From Lachnospiraceae bacterium (GTDB taxonomy: Bacteria; Bacillota; Clostridia; Lachnospirales; Lachnospiraceae), in the NCBI GenBank assembly GCA_017962825.1, contig JAGCUO010000095.1, forward strand, positions 1-43,307: DNA of 43,307 nt, given 5' to 3'. Under the pieces are notes generated by a model that did not search any database, was not told the DNA's origin, and saw only the letters and a list, made by a program, of their open reading frames with translations. This document shows, in pieces, positions 32,402 to 40,551 of the stretch. The position numbers were made by a program, and so were the translations under genes. How positions within the stretch are numbered: the stretch's first letter is position 1; each line of letters begins with the position of its first letter.

Positions 32402-32525
32402 GTTTGCAGGGGAAATTGTTCCTTGTACCTTCCGGGTGAAGGGCAGGAGGACAAACGCCTTTCCCTCACAAACGTTGGTCTACGCAGTGTATCCCGCTAA
32501 GAGGAACACAAGCAAGGAGGAAAAT
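32402..32525 (+). other. Structured 5' leader of the ECF-coaX operon
   Basis: About 124 nt separate the expected start from the ATG. It holds a long stem, GGGTGAAGGGC with GCCTTTCCCTC (32434-32444 and 32457-32467, one mismatch), whose 12-nt loop contains AGGAGG, a ribosome-site sequence without a start codon nearby. The true site GGAGGAAAAT follows 55 nt later. I do not recognise a known riboswitch class. Confidence 0.4.
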
Positions 32526-33137
32526 ATGAATAACAGATCAAATCTCAGAAAGATGACGGAACTCGCCATCTTCATCACCATCATTCTCGTAATGAAGATA
32601 ACCGGTTTATCTTCTATCCCGGTAGGGCCTCTCGTAATGACGTTCACCATGGTCCCCATTGCAATCGGAGCTATGCTTTTAGGACCCGCAGAAGGCGCTG
32701 TCCTTGGTTTCATATACGGTCTTACCAGCCTTTATGATGCAATGACCGGAGCATCCGCCATGACCGGTTTCTTTTTCCAGATAAGCCCTGTACATACTAT
32801 TATTCTCTGCGTTGTTATGCGTACGCTGGTAGGTCTTCTTACCGGTCTTTGCTTCAAGGCACTCAAGAAGATCGATAAAAAGAAGATTTGGTGCTACTAC
32901 GCAGGCGGACTTATGGCGCCCATGTTTAACACAATCCTTTTCATGGGATACATCGTACTCGTATTCTACAAGACCGAGTTTATACAGAATCTTGTAGCTA
33001 AAGTCGGAGCTGCCAATCCTTTTATGTTCATTATCCTGGTCGTAGGAATCCAGGGAATGATCGAATGGCTCACCGGACTTGTTGCAGGCGGTACCGTTGC
33101 CAAGGCTGTAGCTCACGCACTTAAGAGAGATAACTGA
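32526..33137 (+). CDS. ECF transporter S component, probably for pantothenate, 203 aa
   Basis: Six hydrophobic segments with the ECF S-component pattern (MTELAIFITIILVMKIT, GPLVMTFTMVPIAIGAMLLGP, GFIYGLTSLYDAM). The start is the ATG at 32526 with AAGGAGG; the longer frame to 32340 covers the promoter and leader and is rejected. Substrate-binding subunits of this kind work with shared EcfA/EcfT. Pantothenate is inferred from the direct link to coaX (29 nt) and divergent coaBC; the sequence alone does not prove it. Confidence 0.78.
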   Translation: MNNRSNLRKMTELAIFITIILVMKITGLSSIPVGPLVMTFTMVPIAIGAMLLGPAEGAVLGFIYGLTSLYDAMTGASAMTGFFFQISPVHTIILCVVMRTLVGLLTGLCFKALKKIDKKKIWCYYAGGLMAPMFNTILFMGYIVLVFYKTEFIQNLVAKVGAANPFMFIILVVGIQGMIEWLTGLVAGGTVAKAVAHALKRDN

Positions 33138-33166
33138 TAACCCCTTAACCGCATGGGAGGTATAGT

Positions 33167-33931
33167 ATGATCCTGGCTATTGATGTAGGAAATACCAACA
33201 TTGTTCTCGGAGGCGTCGAGAACGGCAAAGAAATATTTTCGGCAAGACTTGCCAGTGACAAAAACAAAACAGAAGACCAGTATGCCCTCGACATCAAAGG
33301 CATACTGGATATGAATCATGTTGAAGTTAATGATATTGAAGGCGGAATAATCTCTTCCGTCGTTCCCTATCTTCAGAGCGTACTTCCCAAAGCGGTCAGG
33401 AAGCTTGCGGGCATCGATATCATGGTTGTAGGTCCCGGATTAAAAACAGGACTGGACATCCGTACCGACAATCCCGGTGCAGTAGGAAGCGACCTTATCG
33501 TGGGCGCTGTTGCCGCACGTGCCAAGTACAAGCCCCCCATTGCGATAGTTGATATGGGAACCGCAACAACCATGTCGGTCATCGACGAAAACGGAAGCTA
33601 CCGTGGAGGAATGATCATTCCCGGTCTCTGGGTTTCACTTAATGCACTGTCCGCCCAGACCGCACAGCTTCCAAATATCGATCTTACCGGCAAAGCCAAA
33701 GTCATCGGAACAAACACCGTCGACTCCATGCGTGCAGGTTCACTCATAGGTTGTGCGGCAATGCTTGACGGAATAATAGACAGAGTAGAGGAAGAACTGG
33801 GAAGTCCCGTCACCGCAGTTCTTACCGGTGGAGTAAGTCCTCTTGTTGCTCCTTACTGCAAAAGAGATTTCAAGCTCGAGCCGGATATACTGATTCAGGG
33901 ACTTGAGCTTCTATATAATAAGAATAAATAA
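33167..33931 (+). CDS. Type III pantothenate kinase, 254 aa
   Basis: Phosphorylates pantothenate, the first committed step of CoA synthesis. ASKHA-fold motifs MILAIDVGNTNIVLGG (start), GADL/GSDLIVGA region (~108), DMGTATTMSVID (~127), GGMIIPG and TGGVSPLV near the end identify CoaX. Length normal. ATG behind GGGAGG. Last gene of the plus-strand operon; a palindromic repeat follows within 10 nt. Confidence 0.97.
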   Translation: MILAIDVGNTNIVLGGVENGKEIFSARLASDKNKTEDQYALDIKGILDMNHVEVNDIEGGIISSVVPYLQSVLPKAVRKLAGIDIMVVGPGLKTGLDIRTDNPGAVGSDLIVGAVAARAKYKPPIAIVDMGTATTMSVIDENGSYRGGMIIPGLWVSLNALSAQTAQLPNIDLTGKAKVIGTNTVDSMRAGSLIGCAAMLDGIIDRVEEELGSPVTAVLTGGVSPLVAPYCKRDFKLEPDILIQGLELLYNKNK

Positions 33932-33940
33932 AGCCACAAA

Positions 33941-33987
33941 GGGGACGCTTCTGTTTTGACACCTGGTCCCAAAACAGAAGCGTCCCC
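33941..33987. repeat. Palindromic intergenic repeat, type 1, degenerate centre
   Basis: Seventeen-nt perfect arms GGGGACGCTTCTGTTTT / complement (33941-33957 and 33971-33987) with a changed centre, followed by two ACTGTCAT copies. Located between the convergent coaX and peptide-gene ends, so it may terminate both transcripts. Confidence 0.88.
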
Positions 33988-34013
33988 ACTGTCATCACTG
34001 TCATTCGTCAAGA

Positions 34014-34100
34014 TCAAAGTCCGAATCTAAAACATCCTATAACCGGAATTCCCTTATTGAAACATCCTGACTCTGCAACACTGTTCAAACAAAAAATCAT
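34014..34100 (-). CDS. RiPP precursor-like peptide B, 28 aa
   Basis: Below usual length cut-offs. The ATG at 34100 has AGGGG 8 nt upstream and lies 14 nt after the radical SAM/SPASM gene stop. The peptide starts M-I-F-C-L-N-S and contains the core G-C-F-N-K-G-I-P-V-I-G-C (residues 12-23) before an F-R-F-G-L tail. It aligns along its whole length with peptide A at 41464 (LNS, GCF, G-[IL]-P, GC conserved). Two cysteines nine residues apart inside a glycine/proline framework are plausible maturase targets. Likely a substrate of the adjacent enzyme. Confidence 0.78.
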   Translation of the reverse strand: MIFCLNSVAESGCFNKGIPVIGCFRFGL

Positions 34101-34114
34101 TTTCAATCCCCTTT

Positions 34115-35341
34115 CTATAAACCATATACTTTCTTTAATGAAGTAAACTTTTTATCCAGATTACTGTAACTGAGGTCACATATATCTGAATTTTTATATA
34201 TACTTCCCGTGCTCAGATAACTTCTTGCGCGGCATCCGCCTCCGCACAGATAAGCATACTTACACGATTTACAACTCTCCAGTGAATTGATATCCAGATT
34301 CAAAAATGGATTTGTATCGGAATAAATAATATCCTTAAGCTTCTTATCCAGAAGATTTCCCAATTTCAGTTCATCTACATGAAGCATGTGGCAGGGAAAA
34401 ACCGTTCCGTCAGCGGCGATGCTTACCATCATCTTACCGGCAGCACATCTGGATTTACATGAAAGGCCTTCACTTTCCATTGCAGAATCCGTTATCACCG
34501 CTTTATTGTGATTCACATACTCTTTGACTATCTCGAAGTCCTCATCCGTCAGTATGTAATCTTTAAATGCTTCATCATCCGGAGAAGTAGTCAGCATGCT
34601 GAAATTATGGGTCACTCCAAGATCCTCAGCCATCTGTCTGTATTCATACAGATAATTTGCATTTTTATGATGGAGCGTAAATATCAGATTTACGACCGCT
34701 CCTTCTTCTTTCAGCATCCTGACAGTTTCAAGAACCTTCGGCATGGTTCCTTCATCCCTTATAAAGCTTACCCTTTCATTATATCCGTCAACCGATACGC
34801 TGATACGGTCTATATAAGGAAGAGCCTTCTTATATCTGTCATGAGGCATGGTGCCGTTGGTGATGATCTTGGTATACATACCCAAGTCTTTGGCATATTT
34901 ACATATCTGATCAATATCTTCCCTCAGGAAAGGTTCACCTCCCGAGATCACTATGACCTCAAGTCCGTTTTCCGCCAGTTCATCCAGTTCCCGGCAGATC
35001 TGTTCCAATGTAAGATCCTTCTTGCAGTTTCTTCCGTCCACATACGAGTAACATCCGACGCAATGGAAATTGCATCTGTCGGTAACGTGAAAATATGCCG
35101 ACACAAGTTTGTTTTCTTTTTCCCCGTCACTGCTGAAAAACCTTCCGTCCCTGAACGCATAATACAGGGGCTGGATATTTTCAGCGACTTCAGGATTTTT
35201 TCCGTCCATTATCTCCTGAACGAATTTCGATCCGTTGTCATCAAGTCCGATAAGGGAACCTGTACGATTATTACCGATCATTCTGATCCCATCGATTTCA
35301 AATCTGATGATATCGGAATGAAACTTTTCCTTTGCTTCCAT
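34115..35341 (-). CDS. Radical SAM/SPASM peptide maturase, 408 aa
   Basis: An N-terminal ~75-residue region, partly PqqD/RRE-like in position only, precedes the canonical radical SAM motif C-N-F-H-C-V-G-C (Cys90, 94, 97), VISGGEPFLRED and a C-terminal SPASM domain with many cysteines (SCKSRC near 295, FPCHM, ESCKSCKYAYLCGGGC, DICD) for two auxiliary [4Fe-4S] clusters. This is the architecture of RiPP-modifying enzymes that make thioether or C-C crosslinks. Start ATG with GGGAGGT; its leader has a hairpin touching that site and LytTR-type direct repeats 65-95 nt upstream. Confidence 0.92.
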   Translation of the reverse strand: MEAKEKFHSDIIRFEIDGIRMIGNNRTGSLIGLDDNGSKFVQEIMDGKNPEVAENIQPLYYAFRDGRFFSSDGEKENKLVSAYFHVTDRCNFHCVGCYSYVDGRNCKKDLTLEQICRELDELAENGLEVIVISGGEPFLREDIDQICKYAKDLGMYTKIITNGTMPHDRYKKALPYIDRISVSVDGYNERVSFIRDEGTMPKVLETVRMLKEEGAVVNLIFTLHHKNANYLYEYRQMAEDLGVTHNFSMLTTSPDDEAFKDYILTDEDFEIVKEYVNHNKAVITDSAMESEGLSCKSRCAAGKMMVSIAADGTVFPCHMLHVDELKLGNLLDKKLKDIIYSDTNPFLNLDINSLESCKSCKYAYLCGGGCRARSYLSTGSIYKNSDICDLSYSNLDKKFTSLKKVYGL

Positions 35342-35352
35342 TTATGTACCTC

Positions 35353-35368
35353 CCAACGATTACGTTGG
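35353..35368 (-). other. Small hairpin abutting the maturase ribosome site
   Basis: CCAACG-n4-CGTTGG; the 3' arm runs into GGGAGG on the minus strand, so folding could partly mask the ribosome site and lower maturase translation. Confidence 0.5.
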
Positions 35369-35377
35369 TCGTATACT

Positions 35378-35438
35378 ATCATATATAATCTGATGATTTT
35401 TTCTTACTGTAATTATTTGTCGCTTTCAATGTAATTAT
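35378..35438 (-). promoter_or_regulatory. LytTR-type direct repeats and promoter of the maturase-peptide B unit
   Basis: Plus-strand TGTAATTAT at 35408-35416 and 35430-35438, 22 bp apart, separated by a tract including TTTCAA; a further ATGTAC follows. TATGAT (minus, 35383-35378) lies 24 nt from the proximal repeat. The same pattern, with TTTCAATGTAA identical, is found at 41660-41690. It overlaps the 3' end of the kinase gene. Confidence 0.65.
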
Positions 35439-36681
35439 CAATGTACAACAAAATATTTACGGTAAAGACAGCTCCATCATCCGACACATCGAATGTTCCG
35501 TTATATTTTTCAACAGTGTTTTTTACTATATCCAATCCAAGTCCGTGCCAGAATGAGTCCTTGCTGTATTTTACAGGTTTCCCGATGTAAGGATTCGATA
35601 CCTGTATCACCAGTGCATTGGCATTATAGAACATAAACCATTTGATCACCCGGTCTTCGATGTTATCATTTCTGAGTGCATTAATGGAATTATCAAGAAG
35701 ATTTCCGAATATCTTGATGCTGTCCTGATATGAGATGGGAATCATGGAAGGGATATTGATATCCTTCTTCACCTCGATACCCAGCTGTTCAGCAAGTGAA
35801 AACTTTATGTTCAAAACCGTATCGATCGCATCATTTCCGGTAGACACTACTCTGTTCAACCTGTATTGTTCCTTCAGCAGTTCACCCAGATAATCCTTGG
35901 CCTTCCCGTATTCTTCATCATCTATCATGCTCGAAACAACCTGCAGATTATTTTGCATATCATGCTTGATCTTCCTGAGAACATTCTGGTTATCCGAAAG
36001 AGTCTCATAATACTGACGCTGCCACATTATAAGCTTCTCATATTCCTCTTTCTGCTTTTTGGTCTCATAAGAGGAACTTATAATATCGTACAGATAGAAC
36101 ACCACAACATTCATATACAGGATCAGCAATGCGATCGGAAGGAGAAGTTTCATTTCTCTCTGACGCGAGATCTCATACATCTGCTCGCTTATAAGGACCA
36201 TGCATGGCATGGAGATAAAACTGATCAGGGGAACGGATACAAGAATAAGCAATAGTCTTATATCTATGCTTCTTCCCTTAATGGTCTGGTATCTTGCTAC
36301 GATCTCAAGAGTGATATAGAAAACAAGATGAGGAATAAAGAATGAATATATCGTATTGGACGAACAGTAATTGATCAGATACATCAGCGTTTGTGAAAAT
36401 CCGGCAAACGCAAGAAGAAGCAGTGCATATACCGCCTTATTCCTCCCGGACCCTTTATATGCCGGGAGATATATGCAAGTCCAAATGGACAGAGAAACCA
36501 GATTGCAATAAGGCAATTCCGGCACTATGAACAGAGTAAACAGACAAGTGAATATCACGACCGATGCAATGATAAACACATTTCTTTTCTTGCCGGTCTC
36601 CAATAGTCTGCCAAAATAGTGAAGTATTACAACAACATCAAATAAATTGATAAGCAAAGAGATCATAATCCCATTCTCCAC
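35413..36681 (-). CDS. AgrC-like sensor histidine kinase (GHKL type), 422 aa
   Basis: About six to seven membrane spans in residues ~1-205 are followed by a coiled segment with the H-box-like RKIKHDMQNNLQVVSSMI (~240) and a HATPase_c_5 domain (FGNLLDNSINALR, then FWHGLGLDIVKNT). This is the peptide-pheromone receptor architecture of AgrC/ComD. It overlaps the regulator gene by 19 nt. The ligand may be a mature form of peptide A or B (inference). Confidence 0.9.
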   Translation of the reverse strand: MENGIMISLLINLFDVVVILHYFGRLLETGKKRNVFIIASVVIFTCLFTLFIVPELPYCNLVSLSIWTCIYLPAYKGSGRNKAVYALLLLAFAGFSQTLMYLINYCSSNTIYSFFIPHLVFYITLEIVARYQTIKGRSIDIRLLLILVSVPLISFISMPCMVLISEQMYEISRQREMKLLLPIALLILYMNVVVFYLYDIISSSYETKKQKEEYEKLIMWQRQYYETLSDNQNVLRKIKHDMQNNLQVVSSMIDDEEYGKAKDYLGELLKEQYRLNRVVSTGNDAIDTVLNIKFSLAEQLGIEVKKDINIPSMIPISYQDSIKIFGNLLDNSINALRNDNIEDRVIKWFMFYNANALVIQVSNPYIGKPVKYSKDSFWHGLGLDIVKNTVEKYNGTFDVSDDGAVFTVNILLYIDNYIESDK

Positions 36682-37376
36682 TTAAGATATCTCATATGCT
36701 CAAGTTTTACGCTTCTTTGATACTTCCTGCTTATCGGCAGGTGCGCACCGTTATTGAGTACTATTTCGTCCGTATAAATAGCCTTAACATAATCCATGTT
36801 CACTATAAAAGAAACATGAATTCTTACAAACCAGCTGTTGTCCACCATTTTTTCGATATCTGACATTTTGGAATAGAAAGAATATGTCTCCTCCGGAAGA
36901 TAAACATTCACCTTACGTTTATCCCCTTCGAAATACATTATGTCTTCACAACAAAGCTGTATCTTGGCCTTATCAACAGAAATGAATATATACCTCTTAC
37001 TGGTATATATATAATTCACGGCAGCATGAATGACATTTTCAAGTTTTTCACGGTCTACGGGTTTATTAATAAAACGGAACGGCTGAACTTCAAATGAACT
37101 GAACACATAATCCGAATAAGCCGTAACAAAGATGATGATAGCTCTTTTATCTATCTCTCTTATCTGTTTGGCTGTTTCGAGTCCGTTGATCCCGGGCATT
37201 TCAATGTCCAGCAAATAGATCTGATAGAAGTTTTCTTTACTGTCGGAAATATAACGGAGCAGACTCTCACCGTTCTCAAAGCATTCAACTTCTGTTTCTC
37301 TGAGCTTCAAGCCGTCTACCACGTCTTCGAGGAGAGCAAGGTTCTCTTTACTGTCGTCACAAATGGCAATTCTCAT
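36663..37376 (-). CDS. LytTR response regulator (AgrA-like), 237 aa
   Basis: Receiver domain with acidic CDDS near residue 6, phospho-acceptor Asp57 in YLLDIEMPG, FVTAYSDY and NKPV; the LytTR DNA-binding domain covers ~137-237 (MYFEGDKRKVNVY, WFVRIHVSFIVNMDYV, LPISRKY). It probably binds the 22-bp-spaced direct repeats found at 35408 and 41660. GGAG lies 10 nt before the ATG. Confidence 0.93.
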   Translation of the reverse strand: MRIAICDDSKENLALLEDVVDGLKLRETEVECFENGESLLRYISDSKENFYQIYLLDIEMPGINGLETAKQIREIDKRAIIIFVTAYSDYVFSSFEVQPFRFINKPVDREKLENVIHAAVNYIYTSKRYIFISVDKAKIQLCCEDIMYFEGDKRKVNVYLPEETYSFYSKMSDIEKMVDNSWFVRIHVSFIVNMDYVKAIYTDEIVLNNGAHLPISRKYQRSVKLEHMRYLKWRMGL

Positions 37377-37420
37377 ACTACAATCACTCCATATGATCCA
37401 GCAAATCCCCTCAATTTCTG

Positions 37421-37429
37421 ATTATATCA
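37421..37429 (-). promoter_or_regulatory. Extended -10 promoter of the regulator-kinase genes
   Basis: TGATATAAT on the minus strand, overlapping the stop codon of the ABC exporter gene (its TAA lies in TATAAT). It would give an independent basal transcript for the signalling pair. Motif only. Confidence 0.5.
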
Positions 37430-39110
37430 TGCCGGCCTCCGCTTCTCTATCAGAATATTTATTTTTTTCTCTTAAGCATATATCCCGGAACAATCCGTTT
37501 TTCCCCATAAGGCTATCGTATGTCCCGGCCTCTACTATCTTTCCTCCCGCCATTACAAGTATCTTGTCAAAACCTGCCAGAAACGCCCCTATCCGGTGTG
37601 TTACCACGATGCAGGTTTTGTCGCAGCCCAGCATTATATCCCTTATCCGGTCTCCCGTCTCAACATCAAGGGCAGAATCCGGTTCATCCGCCATAAGCAC
37701 GGTTGAGCCCTTAAGCATCTCTCTCAGAAAAGCTATTCTTTGCCTCTCTCCGCCGGACAGTTCACCGGTTTTATTTTCACCGTCATCCTTAACCAGTCTG
37801 AGAGTATCCAAAGAAGCTGCCAGTTCCAAATAAGTCTCATCGGACTCGTGTTTTCCCGACATAAAGATATTTTCTGCGATCGTATCCTTGAAAAGGAAAA
37901 CCTGCTGAGGAAGATAGGATACATTTTTCCAAAAACCCGTATCTTTGATCTTCTTCCGTTCTGTTCCGTCGATGTTTATTTTTCCTTTATAAGAATGAAT
38001 GTCGTTCACACCCGCAAGAACTTTCAGAAGCGTACTCTTCCCGCTTCCGTTCTCGCCGACTATTGCATATTTCTTACCTTTTTCAAACTCACAGTTGATA
38101 TCATTCAATATCAAAGGAGCTTTATCCGAATATCCGAAATACAAGTGTTCGACCCTGATCTTGTCGTTCAGGTTAAAATCCTCATCTCCGTCATTTCTTC
38201 CCGCGGATACAAACTCCGCGTATTTATCCGCTATAGGCTTGGCTGCTTTGATATTACCGAGTGCCGTCATAACTCCCATCAAAGGTCCTTCCACATTAAA
38301 CAGCAGTTGAATAAGAGCTATCAATTCGCCAACGGTTATCACTTCTCTTATAACGGATTGCCCGCCCCATATGAAGATCATCAGTGTAAATACAGTTGTA
38401 ATCAATATAAGAGCAGACTGAAAGACTGCCATTACAAGAGAGTATTTCATCTTGGCGTTTTCATTGTCTCCCGCAGCTGCTTCGCATTCGTAAATCCCCT
38501 TATCCTCCGCAGAGAAAGTTCGAAGTGTTATAAATCCGTCCAACATCTCGTCGAACTTTTCCATAGATCTCGAATTTGTTCGTGTAAGGAGAGTATTCAG
38601 TTTCTTTACGGTCTTTCCGAACAGAAGCGGAATAATGACGGAGACTAACGCAAGCAGCACTACCAATACAACAAAATCAATATTGATCACCATTATTGCC
38701 ACGGTAGACATGATCATCAAAACCAGCTTTTCCGCCAGTTCAAATTTACCGGACAATATCTTCTGTTCATATATATTCAGATCATGAAACAGAAATGACT
38801 GATATTCACTCTTATCCCGTTTCATAAAAAAGCTTACATCATAATTAAATATACTTTTGATAAAACTTGATTTAAGCCTCATCATCTCAGCCTTAATGTA
38901 TCCGGTTTTTCCTTTTATATATATATAATGTCCTGATGCCTGTATGATCACCACAAACACAGCCAAAAGAATATACCGGCCAAATGCGGTATATTCTTTA
39001 TCGATAAGACTGTCGGTAATCAGTTTAAAACACCATGAAAATAATATTACCGATATGTTGTATATCAGCATGGATATTAATGCTATTATCAAGCGAGACC
39101 ATTTCTTCAT
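37422..39110 (-). CDS. ABC exporter (fused membrane and ATPase domains), 562 aa
   Basis: Six-span ABC_membrane domain (~1-310) and a full ATPase domain: Walker A GENGSGKST (~352), Q-loop LPQQVFLF, signature LSGGERQR (~450), Walker B LMADEPDSALD and H-loop VTHR. There is no N-terminal C39 peptidase domain, so leader removal must be done by another protein. It probably exports the modified peptide. It lies 9 nt after the CPBP gene. Confidence 0.9.
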   Translation of the reverse strand: MKKWSRLIIALISMLIYNISVILFSWCFKLITDSLIDKEYTAFGRYILLAVFVVIIQASGHYIYIKGKTGYIKAEMMRLKSSFIKSIFNYDVSFFMKRDKSEYQSFLFHDLNIYEQKILSGKFELAEKLVLMIMSTVAIMVINIDFVVLVVLLALVSVIIPLLFGKTVKKLNTLLTRTNSRSMEKFDEMLDGFITLRTFSAEDKGIYECEAAAGDNENAKMKYSLVMAVFQSALILITTVFTLMIFIWGGQSVIREVITVGELIALIQLLFNVEGPLMGVMTALGNIKAAKPIADKYAEFVSAGRNDGDEDFNLNDKIRVEHLYFGYSDKAPLILNDINCEFEKGKKYAIVGENGSGKSTLLKVLAGVNDIHSYKGKINIDGTERKKIKDTGFWKNVSYLPQQVFLFKDTIAENIFMSGKHESDETYLELAASLDTLRLVKDDGENKTGELSGGERQRIAFLREMLKGSTVLMADEPDSALDVETGDRIRDIMLGCDKTCIVVTHRIGAFLAGFDKILVMAGGKIVEAGTYDSLMGKNGLFRDICLREKNKYSDREAEAGMI

Positions 39111-39119
39111 ATCTTAAGT

Positions 39120-39752
39120 TCAATTTAAAACAGATGTTGTTATCAGATTGTTGGCTAAATGAAGAGTGACCGGGAGCCAAAGTGTTTCATTTCTCGCATA
39201 TATAAGTCCCAGGATAATTCCCATGGGAAATCTGTATGAAAGATTTACATAGAATGAGTCACTGGAATGAAATACAAACGCAAAGACTGCCGCGCATAAA
39301 ATGACCACAAATACTTTTTGGTCCGTTATCCGTTTTCCGAGATAAAAGAGCACGCCCTTGCTAAAGAATTCTTCAGCAAAAGCTATTCCCAGATTTTGAA
39401 GAAGTACGCTCACAAACAGTGCAGCGCTAAACATAGGCCGATTCATCATCAGCCATATAAGTACAGCTGCCATGATAAGCATGGCTATTGCCGGTTCATA
39501 TCTCCTCGGTTTTTTTATCCCCAAATCCGAAATCGGTACGGAGTACGCCTTTCTCAGGATCAGATACGGTATAATGCAAAAACCCGACAACATACTTGCC
39601 CATGTCACAAGGACTCCTGCCAGTCCGGAACGTGAAAAACTCGTTATATTAAATAATTTGCTGAAAGCCAGTCCGCACAGAAGTACCGCAACCGCTCCCA
39701 AAAAAGTTATTCCCGCAAAAACGGACAGATTTTTTACCTTATTCTTCATCAT
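39120..39752 (-). CDS. CPBP-family intramembrane metalloprotease-like protein, 210 aa
   Basis: Six to seven spans with the CPBP (Abi/Rce1-like) motifs: EEFFSKG (~128), FVFHSSD (~160) and a late LHLANNLI. The usual EExxxR motif has Lys in place of Arg, so activity is uncertain. The ATG at 39752 overlaps the permease stop (TGATG). Such proteins mature or give immunity to peptides in bacteriocin loci; here it could process peptide A/B or protect the producer. Confidence 0.82.
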   Translation of the reverse strand: MMKNKVKNLSVFAGITFLGAVAVLLCGLAFSKLFNITSFSRSGLAGVLVTWASMLSGFCIIPYLILRKAYSVPISDLGIKKPRRYEPAIAMLIMAAVLIWLMMNRPMFSAALFVSVLLQNLGIAFAEEFFSKGVLFYLGKRITDQKVFVVILCAAVFAFVFHSSDSFYVNLSYRFPMGIILGLIYARNETLWLPVTLHLANNLITTSVLN

Positions 39753-40549
39753 CAAAATTCTTTTCTGTCAAATGACTTCAAACCCCATACCGTAAGAAGC
39801 ACGAAATATATAATCGAGACAAGCACCTGTCCCATGACTGTTTTCAACACGAATCCCGGTTCCATGATAACTACATCCGTTGTTTCAAGTACGTCATATG
39901 CCAGAGTGTAAATGTAACTCATGGGATTCACGTATTTGATAAATGTATAGGTAAGCACATGATTACATACAACCGTCAGCCCGAAAGCTGCAACAATAGC
40001 CATAAGAGGTTTCAGTTTTATCCCCACAAACAATGCGAATTGAGGCATCAGGAAATACGTGAACAGAAATACCATAAGGCCCATTCCCAGAAGTGCGCCT
40101 ACGTTATTTCCCGTAAGAGTACCCGATACGAACTTACTGCCGCTAGATACGATCCACGCATATACGCCCAGAAGCACGAGCACCGTAAACAGGAAAAATA
40201 TTACCGATATAATGATCAGCGAAATACTTTTAGCCAGGTACAGCTTCTTTCTGTTTCTAACCCTGACAGTGAAGAGGGATATGCTGCCGTTATCGATCTC
40301 ACTGGAAAGCATCTGGGTTCCTATAAATGCACAGACAACAGGTCCTATGAACAAAACCGTAGATGTGAGAAGCTGAACCACAAGCCAAAGCAGTGCATTT
40401 TGATTCTCCGTTCCTTTAAAGCTCTCATCGCGCATTCCCACTGCATATATAAATGTCATCGCCACAATTGCAAAAACAGCAAATATGTCGCGACGTCTCA
40501 GAAATTTCATCAGTTCTATTTTTATAATTTGCCAAATTGATATTTTCAT
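39752..40549 (-). CDS. ABC-2 type transporter permease, 265 aa
   Basis: Six predicted spans (near residues 20-38, 65-90, 105-130, 145-168, 178-198 and 235-255) with the ABC-2/BcrB layout. Its ATG follows the ATPase stop by 2 nt. Together they form a two-component exporter as in bacitracin or lantibiotic self-protection (BcrAB, LanFE). Confidence 0.87.
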   Translation of the reverse strand: MKISIWQIIKIELMKFLRRRDIFAVFAIVAMTFIYAVGMRDESFKGTENQNALLWLVVQLLTSTVLFIGPVVCAFIGTQMLSSEIDNGSISLFTVRVRNRKKLYLAKSISLIIISVIFFLFTVLVLLGVYAWIVSSGSKFVSGTLTGNNVGALLGMGLMVFLFTYFLMPQFALFVGIKLKPLMAIVAAFGLTVVCNHVLTYTFIKYVNPMSYIYTLAYDVLETTDVVIMEPGFVLKTVMGQVLVSIIYFVLLTVWGLKSFDRKEF

Positions 40550-40551
40550 GA

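Noticed and set aside
32402-32525. Known riboswitch (THF, FMN, T-box) in the ECF leader
   Set aside because: None of the conserved core sequences of those classes could be found.
35413-37376. Classical agr system with AgrB and AgrD
   Set aside because: The kinase and regulator are AgrC/AgrA-like, but no AgrB protease is present and a SPASM maturase takes its place.
37422-39110. Peptidase-containing (C39) bacteriocin exporter
   Set aside because: The protein begins directly with membrane spans; no N-terminal cysteine-protease domain is seen.
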